From NCBI GenBank assembly GCA_963989245.1, contig OZ022341.1:51521433-51585432 (forward strand): a stretch of 64,000 nt of DNA, in the 5' to 3' direction. A model generated the notes under the pieces. The model was not told the DNA's origin, made no database searches, and saw only the letters and a program-made list of their open reading frames with translations. Position numbers and translations under genes: made by a program. Positions 22,157 to 33,540 of this stretch are shown here, piece after piece. The stretch comes from Nansenia antarctica (Eukaryota; Chordata; Actinopteri; Argentiniformes; Microstomatidae). Each line of letters begins with the position of its first letter. Position 1 is the first letter of the stretch.

Positions 22157-22292
22157 GCAGGGGAGGCTGGTGCAGGTAGAAATCGGAAGACGGGCTCATT
22201 GTAATTGGAAAGAGGAATGGTATGAAACACGCGTGACTGTTACCATTCCTTATTCCGTTTCATGCATTATAACGAGCCTGTCTACTTCCGCC
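22157..22292. mobile_element. Palindromic MITE, nearly complete copy
   Basis: Left arm GGGGAGGCTGGTGCAGGTAG with GACGGGCTCATTGTAA, centre AACACGCGTGACTGTTAC, right arm CATTCCTTATTCCG with ATAACGAGCCTGTC. The distal right end has diverged. Confidence 0.8.
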
Positions 22293-22390
22293 CGTCTACA
22301 GTCCCCTGATTACAGGCCACTGACACTGCATGGCAGAACAGATGTCATCAATGATGTCACCCTCTCCTGGATAAGAATCAGGAATGGTAG

Positions 22391-22481
22391 CTGACACGTG
22401 TTTGATGCCATTCCTCATTCCGCTCCATCCATTGCAATGAGCCAGGTACTCCCCATTTCTCCATCCACCAGCCTCCCTTGA
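22391..22481. mobile_element. Palindromic MITE, right half copy
   Basis: GTGTTTGATGCCATTCCTCA, CATTGCAATGAGCCAGG and ATCCACCAGCCTCCCTTG form the right arm; the left arm is absent. Confidence 0.7.
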
Positions 22482-22496
22482 AGGGAATGCAATAGA

Positions 22497-22530
22497 GGCT
22501 AGAGGCTAGAGGCTAGAGGCTAGAGGCCAG
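22497..22530. repeat. Short GAGGCTA tandem repeat
   Basis: Four to five copies of the 7-bp unit AGAGGCT. Confidence 0.9.
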
Positions 22531-23053
22531 AGGTGGCTCCAGCACAGAGAGCTCCAGCAGTTTCGCCTCAACGCCGTGTTCCATGTGTTTGTGAAGGAGA
22601 CACAGTAGCCCGCTGTACGTGGGAGTCTCTTCTTTGATATGCAATATTATTATTCAATAAAGTCATGTTAATAGCACTGCTAATCAAATTGTGTGTAACA
22701 GATCTTCATACCGATGTACTGTATGTGAAGGCACAGAAGTAATCATGTTTGTTCTCAACTGTCTGCCACCGGGTTGTGATTTCCCTGGGGTGCAAACCCT
22801 GGAATTATTTGGCTAATCAAGCTGGGTGTTTAATCATAACATGTTTATTTATGCGTGTGTGTGTGTGTGTTTGTGTGTACATGTGTGTTAGAGTATGTTT
22901 ACCTATGTAGTGTGTGTTTAAGACACAGGCTTCGTCACGCTGGCAGGGATTAGAGAACATGTCCACCGACCCACAGGGATTACCCAGGCTCTGCCTCTGA
23001 TTGTTGTGTCTCCACAGACCACATCAATGAGGAGGGACAGAGATAACAGACAG
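22531..23053. other. No recognised gene; short GT repeat
   Basis: A GT run lies near 22,855-22,882. Confidence 0.4.
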
Positions 23054-23191
23054 AGAGAGAGAGAGAAAGGAGAGGGGAGGAGAGGAGAGAGGAGGAAGAG
23101 TGGAGGGAGATGAGAGAAGGAAAGGAGAGGAGATGAGAGGAGAGGAAAGATGAAGAGAGAGGGAGAAAGAGAGAGAGGAGGGAGAGGGGAG

Positions 23192-23225
<34 letters not shown>
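23054..23225. repeat. Purine-rich GA tract
   Basis: Imperfect GAGAGG/GGAGA repeats ending in a purer GA run. Long Ser/Leu-rich frames on the other strand are artefacts of it. Confidence 0.9.
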
Positions 23226-23226
<1 letters not shown>

Positions 23227-24654
23227 AAAAAGAGAGTGAACAACAGATGAGAAGGAGGAGAAGAAACACACCTTTTCCAGGTGGGGCCTACACACACCCT
23301 TCCTACTCCAGCGTGTCCCTCTCTGCTGCAGTCCCACCGCCATCCACTCTGGGTTCACTCCACTTCAACGTCCAACAAGGCACCACAGATCACTGATTGA
23401 CATGTTGGCATAGCATGTCCATCAGAAAGCAGCATCACATTAGCATTAGTGCTAAGCTGGCTCTTGTGAGCATGCCGGTGCCAGGTGGTGTCTGCGACTG
23501 GCAGGTATTGGGAGCCACGTGTGTCTTGGGTGAAAGCCAACATGCGGTGGTCTGAGAGGTGTCATGAAGCCGTGGTCGTGCCTCTGATAGGGGTACAACA
23601 GAACATCACCCTAACCCTAACAACAGGGAGAGGACATTACAGGCTTGTTAGTGGGCCGCAGCGCTTTAGTGGGGACACAATGACATCCACAAAGGTTGGT
23701 CTCTCAGTGGACACCGTTTAATGGAGGCAAAACATAGTGTGTGTCTGTGTGTGTGCCTGTGTGCGTGTGTGTGTGTGTGTGTGAATGACATCAGTGGAAG
23801 GGAACATGACGGTTGCATACTACTCCGTCCACCCTGCCTTCGTGAAAGGTGCATTCTGTAGCCGCTTTGAAGTTTCAACTCTGGAATAGGAACAACTTCC
23901 TAACCCAACTAACCCAACCCTCACCTCAAGAGGAGGAGATTTCCATGGCAACTGACTGTGGTGGGTCTTGGCTTTTTTGCTTAATGGCGGTGTTTAAATC
24001 AGTGTTAATTTTCTCAGCCATCAGGTTCCCAGACAGCCATGAATGGTCTTGTGTTTCCCAGGGGCGAGTTTCAGAGATGAACACTGTCCAGAGAGAGAGA
24101 GAGAGGTACTGTAGAAAGAGAGAGAGAGAGAGAAAGAGTAGATAGAGAGAAGAGGGGAGCAATATGAGAAGGTAGGAGTGAAACTGAAGTAAAGAGAGAG
24201 AGAGACACCAGCCTCAGGACATCATGGAAACATTTAATTTAGGAGATGAATGACTCTGCCTGCCTCGTTACCCCAACGCTCTGGGATCACTCTGCTACTC
24301 TGTGAGGATGAAGGGAATACTTCATCTCTCTCTCTCTCTTTCTCTCTCTCTCTCCATCCATCCCCCCCTCACCCTCCTTGGGCGCTGTGTCATTGGATGG
24401 GCAGAGCGGATTCATTCAATTACGGAGGAACATTGCGCAGCAGTTCTGTTCCATACAGTCAGACAACGAGAGGAGTGTTGAACGTTGCTAAACCTTTCAC
24501 AGCAGGACACAGAGACAGTTCTCTACCCAAAAGGTTCTTTAAACCCCAACCCCTTTAAACTCCGAAGGCGAGTCAAGGCCCTTTATGGTTCTAGGTAGAA
24601 CCTTTTTTTTTTTTTTTAAGAGTGCAGACCACAAACAGATTGAGACAGTACATG
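23226..24654. other. No recognised gene; small microsatellites
   Basis: Contains short GT (about 23,738-23,782), GA (about 24,090-24,132) and CT (about 24,325-24,354) runs. The segment 24,153-24,190 matches 13,972-14,003. Confidence 0.4.
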
Positions 24655-24785
24655 TGGAGGCTAGTAGAGGCAGAAATCGGAGGACGGGCTCATTGTGTTT
24701 GATGTTTGTGTATGAAGTGTTTGATACCATTCCATAAATAACAATGAGCCCATCCTCCGATTTCTACCTCCACCAGCCTCCCCTG
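24655..24785. mobile_element. Palindromic MITE, nearly complete copy
   Basis: Left arm GTGGAGGCTAGTAGAGGCAG with CGGAGGACGGGCTCATTGT, right arm ACAATGAGCCCATCCTCCG with CCTCCACCAGCCTCCCCTGG. The centre is shorter than in the 51,607 copy. Confidence 0.85.
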
Positions 24786-24825
24786 GACACTAATGATAGA
24801 ACACATAAGAGTACATTTCACATGA

Positions 24826-25040
24826 AATTTAGACATTGGTATTAACTCAATAAAACTACACAGCTCAAGAAATTGTAACACTCAAATCCATAAAAAAGTG
24901 TATTTCATACTTGGTGGAAAAGCCTTTGTTTCAAATGCATTGCTTCAAGACGCTTCCTGTAAGAAAGAAATAATCTCTCACAGTGATCAGGCGGATTTTG
25001 GCCCATTCTTCAGCACACAGTCTTTAACCTTAGATTAAAG
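24826..25040. mobile_element. Tc1-like element fragment
   Basis: CAATAAAACTACACAGCTCA and ATCCATAAAAAAGTGTAT match the terminal region of the Tc1 at 39,070-39,150 (minus strand). It continues TACTTGGTGGAAAAGCC and TTTTGGCCCATTCTTC, typical of the end flanking a Tc1 transposase in antisense. No complete transposase remains. Confidence 0.6.
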
Positions 25041-25306
25041 ATTCCATGAAGCCCTGTGACGGAGATGCCGTCACGACCTGCCGACTACGTTTGACAGGCC
25101 ATATACAAACATACACACTCCCCGTTCCCTACCGTTCAGTAGGTTATCATGTCCGTCTACACACCTTCCACATTTACAAGCCCCACAGTTATACCCACAT
25201 AAATAATCACACAAATACACCATGGTGTAAGGCACTCTGTTTACTGTACGTTATATGTTTGTCTCCGTTTGTAAACTGTCTGTCCATTGTCCCCGCTGTA
25301 GGTCTT

Positions 25307-26071
25307 AAGGCCAATGCACACGGCGTGCAATTTTTGTTGCCGGACAACATTCGATTGCAATGCACACGGCGTGCGATGCGATTTTGTTGCACCGCAAAAT
25401 TCCATTTTCAACTCACACCATTGAAGTCTATGAGAAAATCATAAAAAATCTCATCCCAATGCACACGGCGTGCGAGATTTTGTTGCACCACAACATTCCA
25501 TTCTCAATTGTTACTTTATTGTTATGTAGTCGGACCAGGCAGGCTGATTACAATAGGCTCTACCAATATTGCTTGCCTTGCTTCCACAATTTCTACAAGA
25601 TACAACTGGACATATTGTGATAAAATATGTGGGTCCCCTGATTTAGGGGTATTGGTAAAATGTCAGGAGAGGGAGCGCACAAAACACACAGCCAGAAAGG
25701 TGTATTATAAAAGCCACTTTATTATTATGGGCGATGATCAGGCAGACATAGATTCGGAGGACGGAGACAGTCATCAACGAAAGGAGACAAACGAAAATGG
25801 GTGAGTAGCAACGTTAACTATATAAAAACGTATGCTCCAGTCTCTCTCCCCGTTATGAGTGACTCAGTTGAAGTTTCCCCAATTGTCCCATTGTGATGCA
25901 ATAAACGCTGTGTGCTTTGTCCCATTCAAAACGAATGGAATCGAATTTTCGCGGTGCGACTAAAATCGGGGCCGTGTGCATTGGGATGAGATTTTCTCAT
26001 AGACTTCCATTCAAACTTAAAAATCGAATATTGTCCGGCAACAAAAATCGCACGCCGTGTGCATTGGCCTT
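25307..26071. mobile_element. TIR DNA element with AAGGCCAATGCACACGGCG ends
   Basis: The left end AAGGCCAATGCACACGGCG is repeated in inverted orientation at the right end, and similarity extends about 50 bp (TTTTTGTTGCCGGACAA). Internal copies of CCAATGCACACGGCGTGCGA recur at 25,355 and 25,457, and in inverted form at 25,970. No clean target duplication is seen. The 765-bp length and lack of a transposase suggest a non-autonomous deletion derivative. Confidence 0.8.
25727..25800 (+). other. Exon-like small ORF inside the TIR element
   Basis: An ATG opens a 24-codon acidic frame starting MGDDQADIDSEDGDS and ending GAA AAT GG directly before GTGAGT, a strong splice-donor sequence. It may be the first coding exon of the parent transposase kept in a deletion derivative. 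This is inference; I do not recognise the protein. Confidence 0.3.
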
Positions 26072-27095
26072 TCCGGGGTGTAGCGGAGATCGAGCAAAAC
26101 AGATGTAACCCAGGTTACCAGAACACTGTAAATGCACAATAGCTGTCTAACATAAGATAGTAGAAAACAATTGTGAATATATGTCTACTTGTAGAAAAAA
26201 ATAGAAGACAATATGCTAAATTGCTTATGGGTTAAATAATATTTTAAATTTTTATTTTGAAACGTATTTTGAAACGTATTTTACAGTCAGTGACGTTACA
26301 CAGGTGCAATAGAAGAAGAAAAAAAGAGAGAGAGAGAGCGTGCCCGTTTAGGTCAAGAGACGGTACTGGAAAATAGCACTTCCTTTTGCTATTTGCGTGG
26401 CTATAAAGCAGGTGCATGTTGAGGCAGAGAACGGAGTAACACGTATCCACCGAACCTTGAAAGACCTGTAGGAGTTACAATTCTGCTGCTATTTGCCGAA
26501 GGCAAAGTCTCGGCCAGGTCTTCGTCTTCTTCTTTTGTCTTCCTGTATACTGGGAGTATGTGATTCTACCAGAACCGATTCTTCAGCCCAGCTCGCTTCT
26601 GATGGAGAGAGGTGCCGTTGGTTCCTGGAGTGGCGAGCCAAAACCTTGAGCTGGATCGAGAGAAAAGGAGCGATGCTTGAATTATTCCTGTTTAACGACA
26701 GAGTGGTAGGACAATCGTGCTATTATTGCCCCACGTCGGATGAACAAGGAGTAACGACAGAGTGGTAGGACAATCGTGCTCTATTGCCCCACACATCTCA
26801 ACACAAGGAATCCCTGGATCTGTTGCCTTATTGAGAACCAAAGCACAAGTTAACTAATTTTTGAAGTTGTATGGAAATAATATATTGTTGTTTACTACTG
26901 TGATTTGTAAGTATTGCTCTGCTTGCATTTACTGGGATATGCACTGGAATTAGATTCTGAGCTACAGTATTGTTTTGTTTTGATGAGAGTAATATTTGAA
27001 CTATACACCTGAAACTGTTAAGGTAGAGGCACTTTAAAATAGGATTTATAAAACTATAATAATTAAAAATTAGGAACAAATAAAATGAATGAGTG

Positions 27096-27127
<32 letters not shown>

Positions 27128-27463
27128 GGGAACTCAAATAACATTCAAATGTTAAGTAAAAGTGAAATATGTATACCTACCTGACAGGTGATTGCTACAT
27201 CGTCGACTACTCAGTTGTAAACTGGGAAACCTGAATGAAAGAATTGAGTTAAAAGGGAAAACATTTATTTTGATTATTGTAATATGTTAATGTCATGCTT
27301 GAAAAGAAAAGAGAAAGAAGATAACTGAAATTCACGAAAATAAATGTTATATTGTTCATCTTTAAACGTACCTGACGAGTCTGTGTCGTGTTTCAGTGTG
27401 CTGCCTGATACCCATTTTTCCAGAGCGACTTATAACTTCTGAGACCCTGGCCCACACATTGGC
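26072..27463. other. No recognised gene; tandem duplication and AAT repeat
   Basis: CGACAGAGTGGTAGGACAAT occurs at about 26,697 and again at about 26,755, followed each time by CGTGCT and TTGCCCCAC, a 58-bp tandem duplication. An (AAT)n run lies at about 27,101-27,127. The 91-codon frame at 26,493-26,768 has no domain I know. Confidence 0.4.
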
Positions 27464-27583
27464 CCAATCCCGATTCTCTTTTTTACCACTTCGGCTCGTT
27501 TTGGAGTCACTCGTTTTGGAGTCACTCGTTTTGGAGCCATAGCCGTAGTGGTTCCCCTAAGAAATGGGACAACCCTTCATGGG
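27464..27583. mobile_element. Short MITE of the GGCCAATCCC family
   Basis: Begins TGGCCCAATCCCGATTCTC and ends AAATGGGACAACCCTT, an imperfect inverted pair. CACTCGTTTTGGAGT is repeated inside. The GCCGTAGTGG motif and ends resemble the inverted repeat at 33,350-33,540. L2-B starts just after it. Confidence 0.45.
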
Positions 27584-30063
27584 ACAACCTGAAGGCAGTA
27601 CTACCCAAGTTCTATCAGCATGTTAAATGTGCAACAAGAGGAGAAAAAACACTGGATAAGGTATACACCAACATCAAACGTGCTTACAAGGCTAGACCGC
27701 TAGCTCATCTAGGCATGTCTGACCATGTGTCAATCCTCCTGATCCCAGCCTACACTACCATGAGGAAAAGTGCTCCCATCACCACTAAGACTGTCAGAAC
27801 CTGGCCAGAAGGGTCCGCTCCACTGCAGATCTGCCTAAATGACACCTCATGGCAGGAATATGAGCATGAGGACCTGGAACAGTTCACGTCGTCGGTTCTG
27901 AACCACATAGTGAACTGCCCCAACTCAGTCACCGTGGACAAACGGGTCCGGGTCTACCCCAACACGAAGCCATGGATGACTGGGAAGGTCCAAAAACTGA
28001 TCAATGAGAGGGACAACGCCTTCTTCGCAGGGAAGGGCACACTGCTGTACAGCACCACCAGGGCTAACCTAAAGCGCGGCATCAAAGAGGCCAAGGCAGA
28101 CCACAGAGAGAAGATTGAGGAATGCTTCCTGAGCAACGACTCCAGGCGGATGTGGCAGGGGGTTCAGCACATGACAAACTTCAGAGCCAACAGGCTCACA
28201 GCCGCAGAGGACGACCCCCTGCTGGCGGAAAAGCTGAACTCCTTCTACGCCCGGTTTGACGAGGGGCGAACGGAGGTAACCACAACACAAACACCACTCT
28301 CTCCAGCTCTCAGCAGCCTCACCCTCACAGAGCATGAAGTGAGACGCGTGCTGAAGGCGGTGGACCCCAGGAAAGCCTCGGGGCCGGATGGCGTCCTGGG
28401 ACGGGTGCTGAGGGACTGCGCCGACCAGCTGGCCGGGGTTTTCACCAACATCTTCAACCAGTCCCTGTCCCAGGCCACCATCCCACCCTGCCTGAAAACC
28501 TCAACTATCATCCCAGTCCCGAAGAAAAGCACGGTGAGTGAACGACTACCGCCCGGTGGCACTCACACCAATCATCATGAAGTGCTTCGAGAAACTAGTC
28601 CGGGCCCACATACTCACACGCCTCCCGCCCAACCTGGATCCATACCAGTTCGCCTACAGAGCCCACAGGTCCACAGAGGACGCCATCGCGACGACTCTCC
28701 ACGCCACTCTATCCCACCTGGAGAGGGGAAACAGCTACGCGAGACTGCTCTTTGTGGACTTCAGCTCTGCCTTCAACACCAACCTTCCAGACAGGCTAGT
28801 GACCAAACTACTAGACCTGGGACTATCACACTCTATATGTGCATGGATCAAGGACTTCCTGTCCGACCGCCACCAGAGGGTGCGGGTGGGCTCCCACACC
28901 TCCACAGCCCTCAGACTCAGCACTGGGTCCCCCCAGGGCTGCGTGCTAAGCCCCATCCTCTACAACCTCTACACCTACGACTTCACCCCCGTCCACCCCA
29001 GCAACTCCATCGTAAAGTTTGCAGACGACACCACCGTGGTGGGCTGCATCTCGGGGGGGGACGAGGCGGCGTACAGGGATGAGGTAGAGCAACTGAGCAA
29101 GCTGTGCAAGGTTAACAACCTGCTGCTGAACAAGTCAAAGACCCAGGAAATCATCGTGGACTTCAGGAGGAAAAAGTCCGAGATCCAGCCCCTGCTCATC
29201 GACGGAGAGAGCGTGGAGAGAGTCTCAACACTCCGATTCCTGGGGGTGCACATACAGGATGACCTGTCCTGGAAGAACAACACAACAGCCACCATCAAGA
29301 AGGCACAACAGCGGCTCTACATCCTGAGGGTCCTCAGGAAGGAACACATCAAGCAGGAGATAATGGTGGCCTTCTACCGCGGCGCAGTGGAGAGCATCCT
29401 CACCTACTGCATCTGCAACTGGTTCTCCAGCTGCACAACCGCGGAGAGAAATGCGCTACAGAGAGTCGTGAGAACAGCCTAGAAGATCACCGCGCCCCCC
29501 TCCCCTCTCTGGAAGAGCTGTACAACACACGCTGTCTCAGGAAGGCCTCTAAGATCTCCAGAGACCCAACCCACCCTGGGTACGAACACTTTACCCGGCT
29601 GCCCTCGAAAAGGCGGTACAGGACCATGGCCGCAAGGACAAACAGACTGAAGAACAGCTCCTACCCCAGGGCCATCCAGGCCCTGAACACAGCAAAGACC
29701 TAGGTTCTGGGCCCTGGACAGTCTGAACGGATTGATGGCAGCTGCTAGCCTGAAAAAAAAGTAAAAAATCAGGTGTAGTGCTGAGGCACAAATATGTACA
29801 TTTCTAGCCTGCAAACTGCAACACTTCAAATGAATGTGCAATAACACTATGTGCAATAATGACAACCCTAGTCGTCTATCTGTACAGTATAGTATAGTGG
29901 ATACTGTACATAGCCTTTATTTATGTAAACCAGCTCCTTCCCTTCTTGTGTTTTTTTTTTTTTTTTTTCTTTCCTAGCATCGGGGGAGCCACCCCTCCTA
30001 AATTTCGTTGTTTGGTACCTGTACTATAGCAATGACAATAAAGACCATTCATTCATTCATTCA
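27584..30063 (+). mobile_element. L2-B LINE, longest copy, disrupted
   Basis: It encodes the end of the endonuclease domain (LGMSDHVSILL), a linker, and reverse transcriptase: DPRKASGPDGVLGRVL, NDYRPVALTPI, LFVDFSSAFNT motif A, STGSPQGCVLSPILYN motif B and KFADDT motif C. Frame 27,715-28,536 shifts to the frame of 28,538-29,482 within VSE/NDYR. TAG at 29,479-29,481 replaces a probable CAG, and one base is missing soon after (ACCGCGCC against ACCGGCGCC in other copies). The 3' UTR ends with ATTC repeats. The 5' part of the endonuclease is absent, the usual 5' truncation of LINEs. Confidence 0.9.
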
Positions 30064-30742
30064 TAATACGTCCGTAGTGTAATGAATGGGTTAGTTCATA
30101 GTCAGGACAGCGCATGCGCCTTAGAGCGAGTTCATGATATACCACTAGGTGACTGACAGGTGTCGAGAGAACCGAAGTAAACAGGTTATACCTTTGTTGA
30201 ACCCAGACTCAAGTGTCTTATTATTCTATGTCCAAGTGACATTACACGTAGTATCGTAGAAAAGCATTGACGCTCGCGATTCATTCACAACTTGAATGAA
30301 CTAGAACGCTAGTATCAATCGATCAAACAAGTCATCAAATAAAAAAGAATAATGCTTCATTATCATGGGGGAGAGAAGTTCTACCCGGGATTTGTGTCCT
30401 ATCGACACCATTCAAATGGTTTCAGATTCCCTGTCCTCTCCCTTATCCGGACACGTTTGAATTGTTATCCTAACCCACGGTAAACCAAAGCTATTAACCC
30501 GCAAAGGGTGCCTCCGGGCACCGTGTTTGTCCGTGAATAACACCGGCTATGAAGGTGGTACAAACACAATACTACTTTGCTAACTTCACCATCGGTATAC
30601 GGTCATTTTGAGCCATCAACCAACCCGCTGGCACCCCGGGAAGTTATGTTTCGAACCCCGAGAGCATGCATAAATGTCTATCCGGAAAGAGTACACTCTC
30701 CTCGGCCGCGGCACGCGCCTCTCCTCGGTAACGCGGAGGAAC
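30064..30742. other. Unclassified spacer between two inverted L2-B copies
   Basis: No domain recognised in the frame 30,577-30,801. The segment separates a plus-strand and a minus-strand L2-B and ends in the 5S-like fragment. Confidence 0.4.
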
Positions 30743-30800
30743 GAAAAGCTTACAGCAGGCGGTCTCCCATCCAGGTACTAACACGGCCCAACCCTGCTTG
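30743..30800 (-). pseudogene. 5S rRNA 3'-half fragment
   Basis: The minus strand reads AAGCAGGGTTGGGCC, then GTTAGTACCTGGATGGGAGA, then CCGCCTG, then CTGTAAGCTTTT. This matches the vertebrate 5S rRNA from about nucleotide 65 to its end and T-run terminator, but lacks about 13 bases (GGAATACCAGGTG-like) before CTGTAAGC. The 5' half with the A box is not present. It is a partial 5S pseudogene or a relic of a 5S-derived SINE, not a working gene. Confidence 0.8.
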
Positions 30801-30860
30801 ATATAGGACAACAGTGCAACAACTTCGAGGCTGAACTTTAGTTACATTTACGGCGTCATA

Positions 30861-32168
30861 TGAATGAATGAATGAATGGTCTTTATTGTCATTGCTATAG
30901 TACAGGTACCAAACAACGAAATTTGGGAGGGGTGGCTCCCCTGGTGCTAGGAAAGAAAAAACAACTAAAAAAACAAGAAGGGAAAGGAGCTGGTTTACAT
31001 AAATAAAGGCTATGTACACTATCCACTATACTATACTGTACAGATAAAAGACTAGGGTTGTCATATTGCACATAGTGTTATTGCACATTCATTTAAAGTG
31101 TCACAGTTTGCAGGCTTGAAATGTACACATTTGTGCCTCAGCACTACACCTGATTTTTCAATCCAGCAGCTGCCATCAATCCGTCCAGACTGTCCAGGGC
31201 CCAGAACCTAGGTCTTTGCTGTGTTCAGGGCCTGGATGGCCCTGGGGTAGAAGCTGAGCTTCAGTCTGTTTGTCCTTGCAAACATGGTCCTGTACCGCCT
31301 TTTCGAGGGCAGCCGGGCAAAGTGTTCGTACCCAGGGTGGGATGGGTCTCTGGAGATCTTGGAGGCCTTCCTGAGGCAGCGTGTGTTGTACAGCTCTTCC
31401 AGAGAGGGGAGGGGGGCGCCGGTGATCTTCTGGGCTGTTCTCACGACTCTCTGTAGCGCATTTCTCTCTGCGGCTGTGCAGCTGGAGAACCAGTTGCAGA
31501 TGCAGTAGGTGAGGATGCTCTCCACTGCGCAGCGGTAGAAGGCCACCAGTATCTCCTGCTTGTTGTGGTCCTTCCTGAGGACTCTCAGGAAGAAGAGCCG
31601 CTGTTGTGCCTTCTTGATGATGGCTGCTGTGTTGTTCTTCCAGGACAGGTCATCCTGTATGTGCACCCCCAGGAATCGGAGGGTTGAGACTCTCTCCATG
31701 CTCTCTCCGTCGATGAGCAGGGGCTGGACCTCAGATTTTTTCCTCCTGAAGTCCACGATGATTTCCTGGGTCTTTGACTGGTTCAGCAGCAGGTTGTTAA
31801 CCTTGCACAGCTTGCTCAGCTGCTCTACCTCATCCCTGTACGCCGCCTCGTCCCCCCCCGAGATGCAGCCCACCACGGTGGTGTCGTCTGCAAACTTTAC
31901 GATGGAGTTGCTGGGGTGGACGGGGGTGAAGTCGTAGGTGTAGAGGTTGTAGAGGATGGGGCTTAGCACGCAGCCCTGGGGGGACCCAGTGCTGAGTCTG
32001 AGGGCTGTGGAGGTGTGGGAGCCCACCCGGACCCTCTGGGGGCGGTCGGACAGGAAGTCCTTGATCCATGCACATATAGAGTGTGATAGTCCCAGGTCTA
32101 GTAGTTTGGTCACTAGCCTGTCTGGAAGGATGGTGTTGAAGGCAGAGCTGAAGTCCACAAAGAGGTGT
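30861..32168 (-). mobile_element. L2-B LINE, minus strand, open RT fragment
   Basis: The minus-strand frame 32,176-31,208 is open for 322 codons, from motif A (LFVDFSSAFNT) through STGSPQGCVLSP and KFADDT to the terminal NTAKT. The 5' truncation falls at the base before motif A. The 3' tail is the (GAAT)n at 30,861-30,878 on the plus strand. This is the least damaged L2-B reading frame in the window, but it lacks endonuclease and the N-terminal RT part. Confidence 0.9.
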
Positions 32169-33309
32169 GCCATCAAAGGGAAACATGGAAAAATGCATGA
32201 CTTACAGATTTAATTTTATGACGTTACGAAATCCGGTGTGACAGGAACGCTGGAGAAACAGCCGCTGTCCACTGCATTAGTTAACTACATATATAATAGT
32301 ACATAATAACAACTGCTCGGATTAGATTGCCGGTTGTTTTGGTATAATAACAACTATAGCGTCATATACCACCAAGGGGGGGAAATTCGCGCCTATCATG
32401 CTGTCAAACACCACAGGTAATAATTTATTTCTAAATAAACATGATTGTACATCTCTGAAATGGAAATCGCGCTGTGCTTGACACTTCCAGCCTGTGACAA
32501 ACGCGCAGATATGAGTGCTCCGGTCTTTCCTGCTGGCTCCGGTGTCCTGAGCGCGCTGGACTGTGAAACTTTCTATGTTAAGCATTTTGTTATGCTTGTT
32601 ATAAAGAAAAGGTCTATAATGCATTGAAATGACATTAGTAGCCTACATCAGACATTAGACATCAGACATGGAAATATGTCAATGCGCGGCTGTCATGCAC
32701 AAATCAGCTTGTAACGTTAGACACACAGCACATCGGCATAATAACATTTTGTTGTTGTTGTGCTTGTTATAAAGAAAAGGTCTATAATGCATTTAAATGA
32801 ATGATACAACCCATTAATAATATTACCTAATAACAACTGCTCGGATTAGATTGCGGGTGGAAATAGGTCAAAATGCGCATCATGTACAAGTCAGACGAAC
32901 ATTTGATAGATAACTTTACATATGTGTACCATCATCCGCTGTCAAACGCCACAGGTAATAATTGATTTATGATTGTACATCTCTGAAATGCTCGACTGTC
33001 ATGCAGCGTTGCGTTACTGTAGCGTTAGACACAGCACCGACATAAAAGCGATCTTTTGGTTATGCTTGTTATAAATAAAAGGTCTATAATGCATTGTAAT
33101 GACATTGAACGAAGATAATACGATGGTTATCATAATTTTTCAAGTCTTTAATTACAATTAATTCCAGAAAAAGTAAATGACATTTCAGGCTCGCTTCCGT
33201 ATTACGAGAGCGAAAAGAACATTTCTGTAGATGTTTCGCAATGCATGCCGGAAGGGAGTCTCATGGCTCCGAATCGAACGAGGGTCAAGATTTTCTCCGA
33301 ACGGAGCCA

Positions 33310-33340
33310 ACCCTAACCCTAACCCCATCCCTAACCCTAA
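33310..33340. repeat. Short telomere-like CCCTAA repeat
   Basis: Four CCCTAA hexamers with one CCCCAT interruption, inside the palindromic block. Confidence 0.85.
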
Positions 33341-33349
33341 ATGAGTAAT

Positions 33350-33540
33350 GAATTGGGACGCCACTACGGCTACACGTGAACGCGCAAAACGGAGATTAGG
33401 GGTGAAAACAGAGCCAGAGTGGTGAATTGGGATTCACCCAATCTAGGGCCAATCCCAATTCACCCCTACGGCTTCATTTTCACCCCTATGGCTTCGTTTT
33501 GCGCGTTCACGTTTAGGGGTAGGAGTGTCCCAATTAATAT
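33350..33540. repeat. Inverted repeat at the palindrome centre
   Basis: AATTGGGACGCCACTACGGC and TGAACGCGCAAAACG on the left pair with CGTTTTGCGCGTTCACG and GGAGTGTCCCAATT on the right, with centre near 33,440. CCAATCCCAATTCACCCCTA is the terminus-like motif of the family. Confidence 0.8.

Noticed and set aside
24250..24558. Coding frame of 102 codons
   Set aside because: The CT-repeat core explains its serine run; no other evidence.
27543..30079. CCGTAGTG at 27,543-27,550 and 30,072-30,079 as the target duplication of the long L2-B copy
   Set aside because: The right copy is separated from the ATTC tail by several bases and the left copy lies about 30 bases before the LINE similarity begins, inside a MITE-like sequence that recurs at 33.4 kb. 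The match can be due to that family.
31284..31937. Plus-strand frames opposite the L2-B copies (also at 28,975 and 62,791)
   Set aside because: They are antisense shadows of the reverse transcriptase frame and appear the same in every copy.
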